A stretch of 64,000 bases of DNA, from assembly GCF_000507845.1 (NCBI RefSeq), contig NZ_KI669454.1, positions 496,001 to 560,000 on the forward strand, written 5' to 3'. The translations under genes were made by a program, and so were the position numbers. Shown here piece by piece: positions 35,934 through 45,612 of this stretch. Under the pieces are notes generated by a model. The model saw only the letters and a list, made by a program, of their open reading frames with translations, made no database searches and was not told the DNA's origin. Positions within the stretch are counted from its first letter, which is position 1, and every line of letters starts with the position of its first letter. This DNA comes from Helicobacter macacae MIT 99-5501 (GTDB lineage Bacteria; Campylobacterota; Campylobacteria; Campylobacterales; Helicobacteraceae).

Positions 35934-38900
35934 ACTTCTCCAAAGTGCTGATAGTCTTGGCACTTCTCCTAGAATCCTCCTTGTCGCTAACGAAAAAGAG
36001 GCAAGGCAGGCTTATGAGCTAGCTTGCTTTGTATGCGCCCAAAGCGCACATAGTCCTGCAAATACTTCACAAAATCCACCCCAAAATCAAAAACACACAC
36101 AAGATTCTAGCAAAGCACCTTTTGCTACCCCACTACTTTTGCCAGAAGCTAGATTTAGCAAGGGCGAGGATTTGTGTAGCTTTTATAGCGAGATTTTGCA
36201 GATTTTGGCTATTTTGCGTGAGTTTTATGAGCGAGATGATAGGCTACTTATAGCACCTATTTACTCCTTGCTTTATGCTTTTCCCTCCCAAAAACACTTA
36301 CAAAGTTTTTGCTTAGAAGTGGGAAAACGATATGATTTGGAGGAGCTAAAAGAAAAGATTTTGTGCTATGGCTATGAGGCAGTCGAAGTCATCGAAATGG
36401 AGGGCGAAGTAAGTTTTAGGGGGGATATTATTGATATTTATCCACCTTTGTCGCGTCCATATCGCATAAGTTTTTTTGATGATGAGTGTGAGGATATTCG
36501 CACCTTTGATACCCAAACCCAGCTAAGCGACAAAGACGCAAAGCTAGATTCTCTCACTTTACCACCAGCACTTTTTGCGCTTAGTGAGGGGGAGTGTAGT
36601 GCACTTTTAGAGGCGATAGAGAATGAGCTAGATTCTAGTGATAGTGTTTTTAGCAAAGATATTCTTTCTTGTGGGCTTTGGTTTTTGGACAAAGCAGGGA
36701 TAGATTCTTGCCTTTTGCCACAAAGATTTAGCACGACTATCACGCCAAATGCACTAAATGAGCTAGATGAGATTCTCTCCATTCGCAAAGATTTAGATAG
36801 CTTTTGGCATAGTGCAAAAAAGTCATTGCCACTACTGCAAATTGCCAATGACTACACGGATATAGATTTTTATGCTTCCTCATTGCTTCCTATCATCACG
36901 CACAATCCACACAAAAAAATCACGCTACTATGCGATAGTGAAGCGATTTTGAGTGCACTAAACATACAAGAGCTACAAAAAGCGCATACGAATATAGAGA
37001 TTTTGCCTATAAATGCAAATGTGAATTTTGCTACACCGCGACAAATCGTGCTAAGCTTAAACCCAGCCCAAAGCTATACTAAGACGCGCAAAAAGCCAAA
37101 ACTTCAGCTTGATGAGCTAAATGTCGGCGAATATGTCGTGCATAGCGAATATGGCATAGGGATTTTTCGTGGAATCGTGCAAGATAGGATTTTGGGTGCG
37201 GTGCGTGATTTTATCGCTATTGATTATCAGGGCGAGGATAAGCTGTTTTTGCCTGTGGAAAATCTACACTTAATTGAGCGATATATCGCTTCTAGTGGCT
37301 CTCTACCTATTGTCGATAGGCTAGGCAAGGGTAGCTTTGCAAAGCTAAAGCAAAAAGCTAGAATCAAACTTTTTGAGCTAGCGGACTCTATCATCAAGCT
37401 AGCTGCGCAAAGAAATCTCACAAAGGGCTTGCAAATCGATACAAATCCCCCCGAGCTAGAAGTCTTTAGGCACTCAAGCGGGTTTGCCCTCACAAATGAC
37501 CAAGAAAACGCCATAAAAGAAATCTATGAGGATTTATCAAGTGGTGTGGTAATGGATAGGCTACTAAGTGGAGATGTGGGATTTGGCAAGACAGAAGTAG
37601 CGATGAATGCGATTTATGCTGTGCAAAAAAGTGGCTTTCAAAGTGCCTTTATCGTGCCTACGACTTTGCTTGCCGCCCAGCACTTTGCTTCGCTAGATTC
37701 TAGGCTTAGCCCGCTTGGTGTGCGTATCGCTAGGCTTGATAGATTTTGTAGTGCCAAAGATAAACGCGAAATCCTAAAAGCGTGCAAAGAAGGGCAAATA
37801 GATGTGCTTATAGGCACTCATAGTGCGTTTGGCGTGGAGTTTTTGAGACTTGGGTTTGTAGTTATTGATGAGGAGCATAAGTTTGGCGTGAAGCAAAAAG
37901 AGGGACTAAAGCAGATGTGCAAAAACGCCCATATCTTAAGTATGTCAGCTACGCCAATCCCTCGCACGCTAAATATGGCACTCTCTAAAATCAAAGGACT
38001 ATCTCGCTTAGAAACACCACCAAAAGAGCGCAAAGATTCTCGCACCTTTATCAAAACCAAATCCCCACACCTGCTAAAAGAAATCATTTCCCGCGAAGTG
38101 CGGCGCGGTGGACAAGTTTTTTATGTGCACAACAATATCGCACAAATTCCAGCCCTAAAGTCCGAGCTAGCAGAGCTTTTTCCTCATCTATCCATAGCGG
38201 TGCTTCACTCACGCATAAGTGCTAATGATACTGAAGAGATAATGCGTGATTTTATGCTAAAAAAATATCATATCTTACTTTGCACAGCTATCGTGGAGTC
38301 TGGCATACACTTGCCAAATGCAAATACAATCATCATCGATGGTGCAGATAGATTTGGACTAGCGGATTTGCACCAGCTACGCGGGCGAGTGGGGAGAGGG
38401 GACAAAGAGGGGTTTTGCTACTTTCTCATAGAAAGTGTAGAGTCCATAACGACAGAGGCAAAAAAGCGACTACTTGCCCTAGAGCGCAACTCCTATCTAG
38501 GCAGTGGTGCGAGTATCGCTTATCACGATTTGGAGATTCGCGGTGGCGGGAATCTACTAGGAGAATCCCAAAGCGGACATATCAAAAATATCGGGCTTAG
38601 CCTCTATCTAAAAATGCTAGAAGAAGCCATAAATATCCTAAGCGGAAGCAAGATAGATGATGAAAGCGACAAAGGCGTAGAGCTACGACTAAATGTCAGT
38701 GCGTATCTAAACCCCGAGCTTATCCCAAGCGATAGACTACGACTAGAGATATACCGCAGACTATCGCTATGCGAGGAGGTGGGCGAAGTAGCGCATATAG
38801 AGCGTGAGATAGAGGATAGGTTTGGCAAGCTAGATGAGATGAGTAGGGCATTTTTGCAGCTAATAGTGATAAAGATTTTGGCACAAGCTCGTGGTGTGGC

Positions 38901-39099
38901 AAAGATACTTCACTATGAGCAAAACATACAAGTAGAATTTAGGCAATCAATAAAATCGCCAGAATCTAGCGCAAACTATGGTAATTCTAGGCAGGATTTT
39001 GGGAATAATGCTAGCGATAAATCTAAAATCTCACTTACTAGCCCAAGCAAAGATGATGAAGATGTGCTAGAGATGATTTTGGTGTTTTTGTGCTCATAG
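35911..39099 (+). CDS. mfd: transcription-repair coupling factor
   Basis: Removes RNA polymerase stalled at DNA damage and recruits UvrA. The 1062-aa protein has the UvrB-like N-terminal modules, the RNAP-interaction domain (LNVGEYVVHSEYGIGIFRGI), helicase motif I GDVGFGKTE, motif II DEEH, motif III SMSATPIPRTL and motif VI QLRGRVGRG. The C-terminal TRCF domain is present. An acidic, Ser-rich tail of about 40 residues precedes the stop. Confidence 0.96.
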   Translation: MLQANLYRLLQSADSLGTSPRILLVANEKEARQAYELACFVCAQSAHSPANTSQNPPQNQKHTQDSSKAPFATPLLLPEARFSKGEDLCSFYSEILQILAILREFYERDDRLLIAPIYSLLYAFPSQKHLQSFCLEVGKRYDLEELKEKILCYGYEAVEVIEMEGEVSFRGDIIDIYPPLSRPYRISFFDDECEDIRTFDTQTQLSDKDAKLDSLTLPPALFALSEGECSALLEAIENELDSSDSVFSKDILSCGLWFLDKAGIDSCLLPQRFSTTITPNALNELDEILSIRKDLDSFWHSAKKSLPLLQIANDYTDIDFYASSLLPIITHNPHKKITLLCDSEAILSALNIQELQKAHTNIEILPINANVNFATPRQIVLSLNPAQSYTKTRKKPKLQLDELNVGEYVVHSEYGIGIFRGIVQDRILGAVRDFIAIDYQGEDKLFLPVENLHLIERYIASSGSLPIVDRLGKGSFAKLKQKARIKLFELADSIIKLAAQRNLTKGLQIDTNPPELEVFRHSSGFALTNDQENAIKEIYEDLSSGVVMDRLLSGDVGFGKTEVAMNAIYAVQKSGFQSAFIVPTTLLAAQHFASLDSRLSPLGVRIARLDRFCSAKDKREILKACKEGQIDVLIGTHSAFGVEFLRLGFVVIDEEHKFGVKQKEGLKQMCKNAHILSMSATPIPRTLNMALSKIKGLSRLETPPKERKDSRTFIKTKSPHLLKEIISREVRRGGQVFYVHNNIAQIPALKSELAELFPHLSIAVLHSRISANDTEEIMRDFMLKKYHILLCTAIVESGIHLPNANTIIIDGADRFGLADLHQLRGRVGRGDKEGFCYFLIESVESITTEAKKRLLALERNSYLGSGASIAYHDLEIRGGGNLLGESQSGHIKNIGLSLYLKMLEEAINILSGSKIDDESDKGVELRLNVSAYLNPELIPSDRLRLEIYRRLSLCEEVGEVAHIEREIEDRFGKLDEMSRAFLQLIVIKILAQARGVAKILHYEQNIQVEFRQSIKSPESSANYGNSRQDFGNNASDKSKISLTSPSKDDEDVLEMILVFLCS

Positions 39100-39213
39100 T
39101 GGCAAAAATCAAGCAACAAAAATAGCGCAATTTTTTGTGAGATTTTGCATTTTGTTTATTTGGTGGTAGAATGTTTAGTGATGATTGTGCAAAGGACACA
39201 AAAAGGAGTGAAA

Positions 39214-39447
39214 ATGCTAAAAACTATACACATTCAAGCACAAAGCGGTGTCGCCTCATACTATGTAAATAGCGAGCATATCACGCATTTTTATGGCGAA
39301 GCAGAGGGTGGCAAAAGCTATCTTGTCATATATTTTGTGGGCGGTGCTTACTTGCGATTAAGCGGATATGGGGATAGCGCAAGCCTTAGTGCATTTGAGG
39401 ATTTTATCAAAGATGACAAAACACAAGAAATAGAGCTAGGACTTTGA
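39214..39447 (+). CDS. small protein of unknown family, paralog of 40043-40297
   Basis: A 77-aa protein with no motif I recognise. It shares YYVNSEHIT-FY, FVGG, L-GYGD-S and AF-DF blocks with the gene at 40043-40297 in the same order, which supports both as real. ATG 39214 follows AAAAGGAG; the longer reading from 39145 lacks one. A TAGAAT box lies at 39167-39172. The predicted fold is mixed beta with one helix; it is likely cytosolic. Confidence 0.8.
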   Translation: MLKTIHIQAQSGVASYYVNSEHITHFYGEAEGGKSYLVIYFVGGAYLRLSGYGDSASLSAFEDFIKDDKTQEIELGL

Positions 39448-39454
39448 TAGTTTG

Positions 39455-39830
39455 CTAAAGTCTTCGTCATTGCGAGGCGAATTGCAAATTCGCCGAAGCA
39501 ATCTATTTCCCCCTCCCTCTGCGGAGGGGGACTAAGGGGGTGGGTTCTTTCCCGTCATCGCGAGCCAACTTTAGTCAGCGTGGCAAAATAATCGTCATTG
39601 CGAGCAAGTCGCAAGACTTGCACGGCAATTTCTTTTTTTTGTGGATTGCCACGCTCACTTCGTTCGCTCGCAATGACGATGGGCTTGGATTTCTATGCTC
39701 ATATTGTGTTCGCTCACAAAACAAGCGAAGCGCAGTTTCTTTAGAAAACAAGCGAAGCGCAGTTTCTTTAGAAAGCCTTTGGCTTCTTTAGTAAAACAAG
39801 CGAAGCGCAGTTTCTTATGAAATATCAATG
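39455..39830. repeat. composite dispersed-repeat array 1
   Basis: Three repeat types are mixed: (a) a CGTCATTGCGAG... unit with inverted AATTGC/GCAATT-like and GATTGCCACGCTCAC ends at 39465-39505 and 39590-39680; (b) a C/G-rich unit CCCCCTCCCTCTGCGGAGGG at 39510-39545; (c) three copies of AAGCGAAGCGCAGTTTCTT at about 39724, 39751 and 39799. The same types recur in inverted order at 44-45.6 kb and at 48-49.5 kb. Confidence 0.75.
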
Positions 39831-39942
39831 TGGCAATTTTATAAAACCCCAAATACGACAAGCTACATAGTCATCACACAAAATTCCTCACAAAATCTAC
39901 TTAATGATTTTTTGCATTATGATTTTCCGCATTAGTAATTCG

Positions 39943-39959
39943 TTTTTTTTTTTTTTTTT
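39943..39959 (+). repeat. poly-T tract (T17) upstream of a small gene
   Basis: Seventeen Ts lie 83-100 nt before the ATG of the small gene at 40043. This is the longest homopolymer in the window and lies near the expected promoter. Confidence 0.85.
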
Positions 39960-39985
39960 GTAGTATCCGTTTTGTCAAGTCAGTC

Positions 39986-40017
39986 TATAAGTGCGAGGAT
40001 ATATTTTCGCGCTTATA
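39986..40017 (+). promoter_or_regulatory. inverted repeat (operator or leader hairpin)
   Basis: TATAAGTGCGA (39986-39996) and TCGCGCTTATA (40007-40017) form an 11-bp inverted repeat with one mismatch (G-U in RNA) around a 10-nt AT-rich centre that contains TATATT. It lies 25 nt before the small gene at 40043, so it could be an operator over a promoter or a leader hairpin. Confidence 0.45.
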
Positions 40018-40042
40018 GAGACAAAATCACAAAGGAGCAAAA

Positions 40043-40297
40043 ATGCTAAAAGAGATTAGGCTTAAAGATAATCAAAAGGATAATGGTGAAGTAGATATAT
40101 ATGCTAACTCATACTATGTAAATACCGAACATATAACATATTTTTACACGCAAGGAAAAGATATTGTAGTTCACTTCGTAGGTGGGGATTGTTTGATTTT
40201 GGAGGGGTATGGAGATTTGCCAAGCATAGCGGCTTTTAGTGATTTTATGCAAAGTGATAGTAAGTTTTTTGATTTCACAAAGCTACCACATACATAA
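40043..40297 (+). CDS. small protein of unknown family, paralog of 39214-39447
   Basis: An 84-aa protein without known motif. Shared blocks with the 77-aa protein at 39214-39447 are YYVNTEHITYFY, VHFVGG, LEGYGD and AFSDFM. AAAGGAG precedes the ATG. It has its own upstream T17 tract and inverted repeat, unlike its paralog. Function unknown. Confidence 0.8.
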   Translation: MLKEIRLKDNQKDNGEVDIYANSYYVNTEHITYFYTQGKDIVVHFVGGDCLILEGYGDLPSIAAFSDFMQSDSKFFDFTKLPHT

Positions 40298-40495
40298 TCA
40301 TTTTGTAAGTGCCAAAATCACAAATACAAGAATCATTTGCCTAAGTAGCCACAAGCATTTTAGAGTCTCAAATATCAAAGCACTCAAAGAGAAAAGTGCG
40401 TCAAAGAAAATGATATGCAGGTTTTTGTGGTAGAAGCATTTTGCAATGCTTCAAACTATCTTACCTTGCCTTATTTTACCTCGCCACACACATTG

Positions 40496-41428
40496 TTATA
40501 TATTCTCTAGCTCTGCGTTGATATTTGCGATAAATGCTTGGGTGTATTCTCTATCTTTTGGTAGCTTTTCTTTGAAATCCTCTAGGATTCCTGCATAGTC
40601 TTCTAGCCGTAGCTCATCTTTTAGGATTGCGTATTTTAGGTATAGCCAATAAGTATTTAGCACATCGCTTTGGCAGTAAAAATCGATTTTTTCTATGTCT
40701 TTTTTGTCATAGTAGAGGTTATACACATCTCCGCCGCTTACTTCGTATTTGCCGACAATCCCTAGCATTTTGCAGACATTATCAAGGTTTAGATTTCTCA
40801 CGCTACCGAAATTACCCAAGCACTCAAGCAAATCTGTGTGCCATTTCTCGCTGTATCGTGCACGGTAGTTTTCCCATTTGTTTTTTGTTTTGCTCGCGTT
40901 TTCGCTTTCAAAGTAGCCAAACGCGCTTAGATTGTATCTCATTGCGCGGAGCATTATCGTAGGCAAGTCAAACCCTCTGCCATTGAAGCTAACTAGACGC
41001 GGTTCTTTGGAGTTTATAAATCGCAAAAAATCACTCAAAATCGCCCTTTCATCTGCTAGATGGGCAAATGCGCTAGAATCGGCATTGGGTTTTGTCTCTG
41101 CCACCGCATTTGGTTTGCCTCCTGATTCTACCTCTGTTTTTGGGCTTGATTGCGTATTGGATTGTGTGGGGTTTGATTCCATTGATTGCGTGCTTTTTTT
41201 GCCGAAGTTTCCTACTTTGATAAACTTCCCATATTCATCGCATATCACGCTAGCGATACTTACCACCCTATGCCAATAGATAGGGAGAAACTCGCTTCCG
41301 CTTTTTTCTTTTTGGGCACTAAAGGCGTGTTGGCATACTTCTACTTCGCTTAGGCTAGAATCTAGCTCATAGTATTGGCGCACTAGCTCTATATCTGGCA
41401 CGGTCTCTATATCAAATACACATATCAT
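40496..41428 (-). CDS. predicted 3'-5' exonuclease (DEDDy, PolB-exonuclease-like)
   Basis: A 310-aa nuclease-fold protein. Exo I is FDIET (Asp6, Glu8), Exo II is VSFNGRGFDLPTI, and Exo III is YCQSDVLNTYWLY with the Tyr/Asp pair of the DEDDy class. It resembles the family of predicted exonucleases related to the proofreading domain of DNA polymerase B. Residues about 78-120 are a Ser/Asn/Thr-rich insertion. Its substrate is unknown; a role in DNA repair is inference. Confidence 0.83.
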   Translation of the reverse strand: MICVFDIETVPDIELVRQYYELDSSLSEVEVCQHAFSAQKEKSGSEFLPIYWHRVVSIASVICDEYGKFIKVGNFGKKSTQSMESNPTQSNTQSSPKTEVESGGKPNAVAETKPNADSSAFAHLADERAILSDFLRFINSKEPRLVSFNGRGFDLPTIMLRAMRYNLSAFGYFESENASKTKNKWENYRARYSEKWHTDLLECLGNFGSVRNLNLDNVCKMLGIVGKYEVSGGDVYNLYYDKKDIEKIDFYCQSDVLNTYWLYLKYAILKDELRLEDYAGILEDFKEKLPKDREYTQAFIANINAELENI

Positions 41429-41478
41429 ATTTGCTCCTTTAAGGCTTTGATAAATCTAACAAATCAAAATCATAAAAT

Positions 41479-42150
41479 CTATTTTTCGCTTCGCCTCTGC
41501 TTTGGGACTTTTGGCTCATCTTCGTAGGAAAATATCGGCACACCTAGTTTGTAGTGTATCGCTAGCATTCGCAGGCTAAAGCCTGATATTAGCGAGACGA
41601 TACTCGCATTATGCACGCTAAACCCCCACAAAATCAGCAAGTAATACAGCACGCCTGTTATGATTGCTACAAATGCGTATAGCTCTTGGCGAAACACTAG
41701 AGGGACTACACCGCAAAATATATCGCGCAAAACCCCGCCAAATACGCCTGTTATCACAGCTCCGCACACCACTAGCACCACGCCATAAGTTTGCGCTTCT
41801 TCACTCATATTTGCTAGCTCTATCCTCACTACTTCCGCGCCGATTACGGCAAATACGACTAATCCGAGCGCATCTAGTGCCAAAAACAGCCTCTCTAGCC
41901 TAGCTATCACACGCGGAATCAATGTCGTAAGAAGCGCGGCTACGCATACTACGATGACATATTGGGGGTGGGCTACCCAAGTAAGCGGGTAGTGTCCAAA
42001 AAGCACATCTCGCACGCTCCCCCCACCGATAGCCGCAACAAGCGCGATAAAAAGCACACCGATTAAGTCCATTTTGTGCCGTCCTGCGATGAGGGTGGCA
42101 CTCATAGCTTCCGCGCTTATACCGATGATATAGAGAATGGTTAGAAACAT
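41479..42150 (-). CDS. TRIC-type cation channel family membrane protein
   Basis: A 223-aa membrane protein with about seven TM helices and two inverted halves, each with a Gly-rich loop: AIGGGSVRDVLFG and VFGGVLRDIFCG. These are the signatures of the former UPF0126 family, now trimeric intracellular cation channels (potassium). ATG 42150 is chosen; 22 further residues upstream lack membrane features. It is divergent from gltX. Confidence 0.87.
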   Translation of the reverse strand: MFLTILYIIGISAEAMSATLIAGRHKMDLIGVLFIALVAAIGGGSVRDVLFGHYPLTWVAHPQYVIVVCVAALLTTLIPRVIARLERLFLALDALGLVVFAVIGAEVVRIELANMSEEAQTYGVVLVVCGAVITGVFGGVLRDIFCGVVPLVFRQELYAFVAIITGVLYYLLILWGFSVHNASIVSLISGFSLRMLAIHYKLGVPIFSYEDEPKVPKQRRSEK

Positions 42151-42286
42151 TTGGATTTTAGCCTTTTGTGATATTCTAGGGTGTGATATTTCTAAAGTGG
42201 GCTTACGAAGTGGCAAAATACTAGCGCAAAATGACTTAAAATTGCTTTATGGATTTTATAAAAGGATTCTAAAGTGGGCTAAATTC

Positions 42287-42295
42287 TGCTAAAAT
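42287..42295 (+). promoter_or_regulatory. extended -10 promoter of gltX
   Basis: TGCTAAAAT, an extended -10 with one deviation, about 105 nt before the gltX ATG. Confidence 0.4.
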
Positions 42296-42401
42296 CGCTT
42301 ATTTGAAAAATTGCCGTGATTTATGCAAAAAGCCAAAATCAAAGCCAAAAAGCAATATCTACAAAAAGCTACAAAACCACAAAAATAAGAGGAGAATCAA
42401 A

Positions 42402-43877
42402 ATGGTTGTTACACGATTTGCGCCCTCTCCCACAGGGTATTTGCACATAGGGGGCTTGCGAACTGCGCTTTTTAACTACCTCCACGCTCGCAAAAATGGC
42501 GGGAAATTTTTGCTACGCATAGAGGATACGGACTTATCTCGCAATTCAAAAGACGCGGCAGAGGCGATTATCAAGTCGTTTGAGTGGGTGGGACTAGAGC
42601 ACGACAAAAGCGAGCAAGCACCAGCGCAAAATAACGGCATAGTCTATCAAAGCGAGCGATTTGAGATATATGCCAAATACGCAAAAAAGCTCATAGATGA
42701 GGGGAAAGCATACTACTGCTATATGAGCAAGGAGGAGCTAGAATCCTTGCGTGAGGAGCAAAGAGCGCGTGGAGAGACACCAAAGTATGACAACAGATAT
42801 AGGGACTTTAGTGGCACTCCACCAAAAGGCATAAAACCCGTAATCCGCATAAAAGCCCCCTTAAGTGGCGAAATCACATTTGAAGATGGCATAAAAGGTG
42901 TGATAACTATCAGCGCAAAAGAGCTAGATGATTTTATCATTATGCGCTCTGATGGAAGCCCTACTTATAACTTTGTCGTAGCACTAGATGACGCGCTTAT
43001 GGGCGTGAGTGATGTCATAAGGGGGGATGACCACACGAGCAATACCCCAAAGCAAATCATCATCTACAACGCACTAGGATTTAGCCTGCCCAAGTTTTTT
43101 CATATACCGATGATTCTAAATCCAGAGGGCAAAAAGCTATCTAAGCGCGATGGTGCTATGGGGGTAATGGACTACAAACTTATGGGCTATCTACCTGAAG
43201 CGATACTAAATTTTTTGGTGCGACTTGGCTTTAGCTATGAGGACAAAGAGATTTTTTCACTGCAAGAAATGATAGAGCTATTTAGCACGGACGCGCTTGG
43301 AAGCTCTCCTAGCAGGTATAATCAAGAAAAATTTCTATGGCTAAATCAGCACTATATCAAGCAGTGTGATAACGAGCGACTAGAGGGGCTGCTAAGTGAT
43401 TTTGGTGTGGAGCGCATAGATGACAAAAAGAAGCGAGATATGCTATATGTCTTGCTAAAAGATAGAAGCAAGACTTTGATAGAGTTTAGTGCGCAGTGGC
43501 GTGAGATATTTAGCCCACCAAGTGCAGAGGGTGGAAACGGCTATGATGAAAAAATGCTAAAAAAGCTAGATTCTCTCGCACTAAAAGCTCTAGGCGAGTT
43601 GGTGGAAAGGGAGGATTTTTATGAAGCGTTTGAGAGTGTGGAGAAAATGGAAGCATATCTGCATAAGTTTGTAGAGGAGTTTGGGAGTGAAAAAAGTAGC
43701 GATGATAGTAGTGAGGGCAAAGGAGGTGGGCTAAAGCTAGGGAAATTTATGCCTGCGCTGCGACTTGGGCTACTTGGCAAGGGGGGTGGAATCGGGCTTT
43801 GTGAAGCACTCATCATCATAGAATCAAAAGAAGCAAAACAACGACTAAAAGATTTTCTAAAAGTTATCAAGGCGTAG
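42402..43877 (+). CDS. gltX: glutamyl-tRNA synthetase
   Basis: Class I synthetase. HIGG (residues 15-18) is the HIGH motif, in TRFAPSPTGYLHIGG, and KLSKRDGA is the KMSKS motif. ATG 42402 follows GAGGAG; the open frame reaches further up without a site. Helicobacter often has a second, tRNA-Gln-specific copy; the start and core here look like the general GluRS1 type, but specificity cannot be read with certainty. Residues about 425-450 hold a short Ser/Gly/Lys insertion. Confidence 0.93.
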   Translation: MVVTRFAPSPTGYLHIGGLRTALFNYLHARKNGGKFLLRIEDTDLSRNSKDAAEAIIKSFEWVGLEHDKSEQAPAQNNGIVYQSERFEIYAKYAKKLIDEGKAYYCYMSKEELESLREEQRARGETPKYDNRYRDFSGTPPKGIKPVIRIKAPLSGEITFEDGIKGVITISAKELDDFIIMRSDGSPTYNFVVALDDALMGVSDVIRGDDHTSNTPKQIIIYNALGFSLPKFFHIPMILNPEGKKLSKRDGAMGVMDYKLMGYLPEAILNFLVRLGFSYEDKEIFSLQEMIELFSTDALGSSPSRYNQEKFLWLNQHYIKQCDNERLEGLLSDFGVERIDDKKKRDMLYVLLKDRSKTLIEFSAQWREIFSPPSAEGGNGYDEKMLKKLDSLALKALGELVEREDFYEAFESVEKMEAYLHKFVEEFGSEKSSDDSSEGKGGGLKLGKFMPALRLGLLGKGGGIGLCEALIIIESKEAKQRLKDFLKVIKA

Positions 43878-43989
43878 GTAGCTTTGCTAGCTAAAAATCT
43901 TGCTAGATTCTAGGGGGGTGGATTGAGCGTGGATTTTGGTGGGTTGGATTTGTGGGGGAGGGGATTTTTGCATTGGCAAAAGCGCGGAA

Positions 43990-44545
43990 AGATTTGTCAT
44001 TACTAAAGAAACTTCGGCTTCGCCTTGTTTTACTAAAGAAGCCAAAGGCTTTCTAAAGAAACTGCGCTACGCTTGTTTTCTAAAGAAACTTCGGCTTCGC
44101 CTTGTTTTCTAAAGAAACTGCGCTACACTTGTTTTGTGAGCAAGTGCGTTAGCATTTGCGTGGCAAGCCAATCAGTTCCCCCTCCCTTTGCGGAGGGGGC
44201 TAGGGGGTGGGTAAATCCCACCTCCGCTTCTCAAGCAAAGTCAGCAACTGCAAACAAACACAGCATTTCCGTCATTGCGAGAGAATCCGCAAGGATTCTC
44301 GTGGCAATCTACAAAAGAAGAAATAGATTGCCACGCTCACTTCGTTCGCTCGCAATGACGATTGATTTTGTCATATTGAGGTTTCGTAGAAACCGAAATA
44401 TCTCTATTTTGTTTTTGAGATACTTCAGCTAAAGCCTTAAGTATGACAATATTTTTTTTCTCATTGCGAGCATTTGACTTGTCAAATTCGTGGCAATCTA
44501 TGCCTTTGTCTTTTGATTTTTGTATCACTAAAGAAACGCCGTATC
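43990..44545. repeat. composite dispersed-repeat array 2
   Basis: Contains at least four units of CTAAAGAAACTGCGCT or CTAAAGAAACTTCGGC followed by CTTGTTTT (44013-44140), one C/G-rich unit (44187-44215), one CGTCATTGCGAG unit ended by GATTGCCACGCTCAC and GCTCGCAATGACG (44270-44365), and one TGTCATATTGAGGTTTCG unit (44368-44455). Array 1 carries related units in the opposite orientation. Confidence 0.75.
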
Positions 44546-44874
44546 GCTAGCGGCATTTGTCTTGCGCGTATTTTACACCCGCACTTATCTTGCATTTCCC
44601 ACAACCATAGCGCAAATGCCTTGCGCATAGCACCAACGAGAGAGAATGTGGAGCTATGCTTAAGGTTTTGCTTGCTTTTTGTGTCTTGAGAAATAAGCCA
44701 AAAGACTTACTAAAACTGCACCCAAAGCAAAATCTTATATTTTGTAAAACCCAAACATTACAAAAAGGAGATGTATAAGACCGCTATGGCTGTGGAAAAC
44801 GCAAAATGCGATATTGTGCTTTTGTGATTATCTAGCGATTATTCTCAAGCGGGATTTTGCTTAAGAGTGTAGAA

Positions 44875-45612
44875 TCGTAGCAAGCCACAAAAAAAGAAAT
44901 AGATTGCCGCGCTCACTTTGTTCGCTTGCAATGACAAGCGTATCGTCATATTGAGCGCAAGCGAAATATCTCTACTTGATTCTGTTTGGATACTTCGGGC
45001 TATGCCCTTAAGTATGACAAAATTTTTCGTCATTACGAGAATCGCTTTAGCGTTCGTGGCAAGCCAAAAACATTATTAGCGTGAGTGCTAACCACTCCTA
45101 AATCCCCTCGTGCTACGGGAGGGGACTTTCTAATGCGTGGCAATTCTCTTTTTCCCCCTCCCTTTGCGGAGGGGGCTAGGGGGTGGGTTAAGTGTGTGGA
45201 TTGCCACGATTCCACGCTTTCGTGCGGAATATCGCAATGACGGGTTTATAGATTGCCACGCTCGCTATGCTCGCTCGCAATGACGATTAGGCTTTTGGAC
45301 TACTAAAGAAACTTCATTTCGTTCGTTTTGCCACGCTGATTAAAGTCGGTGCGCAATGACGGGAAAGAACCCACCCCCTTTATCCCCCTCCGCAGAGGGA
45401 GGGGGAATCTTGAGATTACCACTCGCAAGGGAGGGGGAAAAGAGAGCGACAACTCCGCAAAGGGATAGGGGACTCTTTGAGGTTGCTATTACCTGCAAGG
45501 AGGGGGGAATATTAGGATTGCCTACCAAAAATGGTGTTGCACACCAAAAAAGTCCCTCCCCTTGCGGGAGGGATTTAGGGAGGGGTGCATTTACAATGAC
45601 GAAATCTTAAGA
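44875..45612. repeat. composite dispersed-repeat array 3
   Basis: Mixed units of the same families: GATTGCCGCGCTCAC and CGTCATATTGAGCG units (44905-45030), several C/G-rich inverted units CCCTCCCTTTGCGGAGGG-like (45150-45190, 45375-45455, 45560-45590), CGCAATGACG units (45230-45290) and one CTAAAGAAACTTC unit (45303-45320). Open frames in it read the well-known repeat translations and are not genes. Confidence 0.75.

Larger units (their letters stand above)
39448..40042. other. gene-free region between two small paralogs
   Basis: Holds a dispersed-repeat array (39455-39830), an AT-rich stretch, a T17 tract and an inverted repeat. No gene is supported; open frames here are translations of repeats. 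Confidence 0.6.

Noticed and set aside
44073..44432. 119-codon open frame with RNRNISILFLRYFS-type sequence
   Set aside because: It is a translation of dispersed repeats; the same peptides occur in other frames of the arrays.
44760..44830. Possible small gene after AAAAAGGAG
   Set aside because: The frame ends after 19 codons; at most a remnant.
45356..45610. 84-codon open frame rich in Pro and Gly
   Set aside because: Made entirely of C/G-rich repeat units; no ribosome site.
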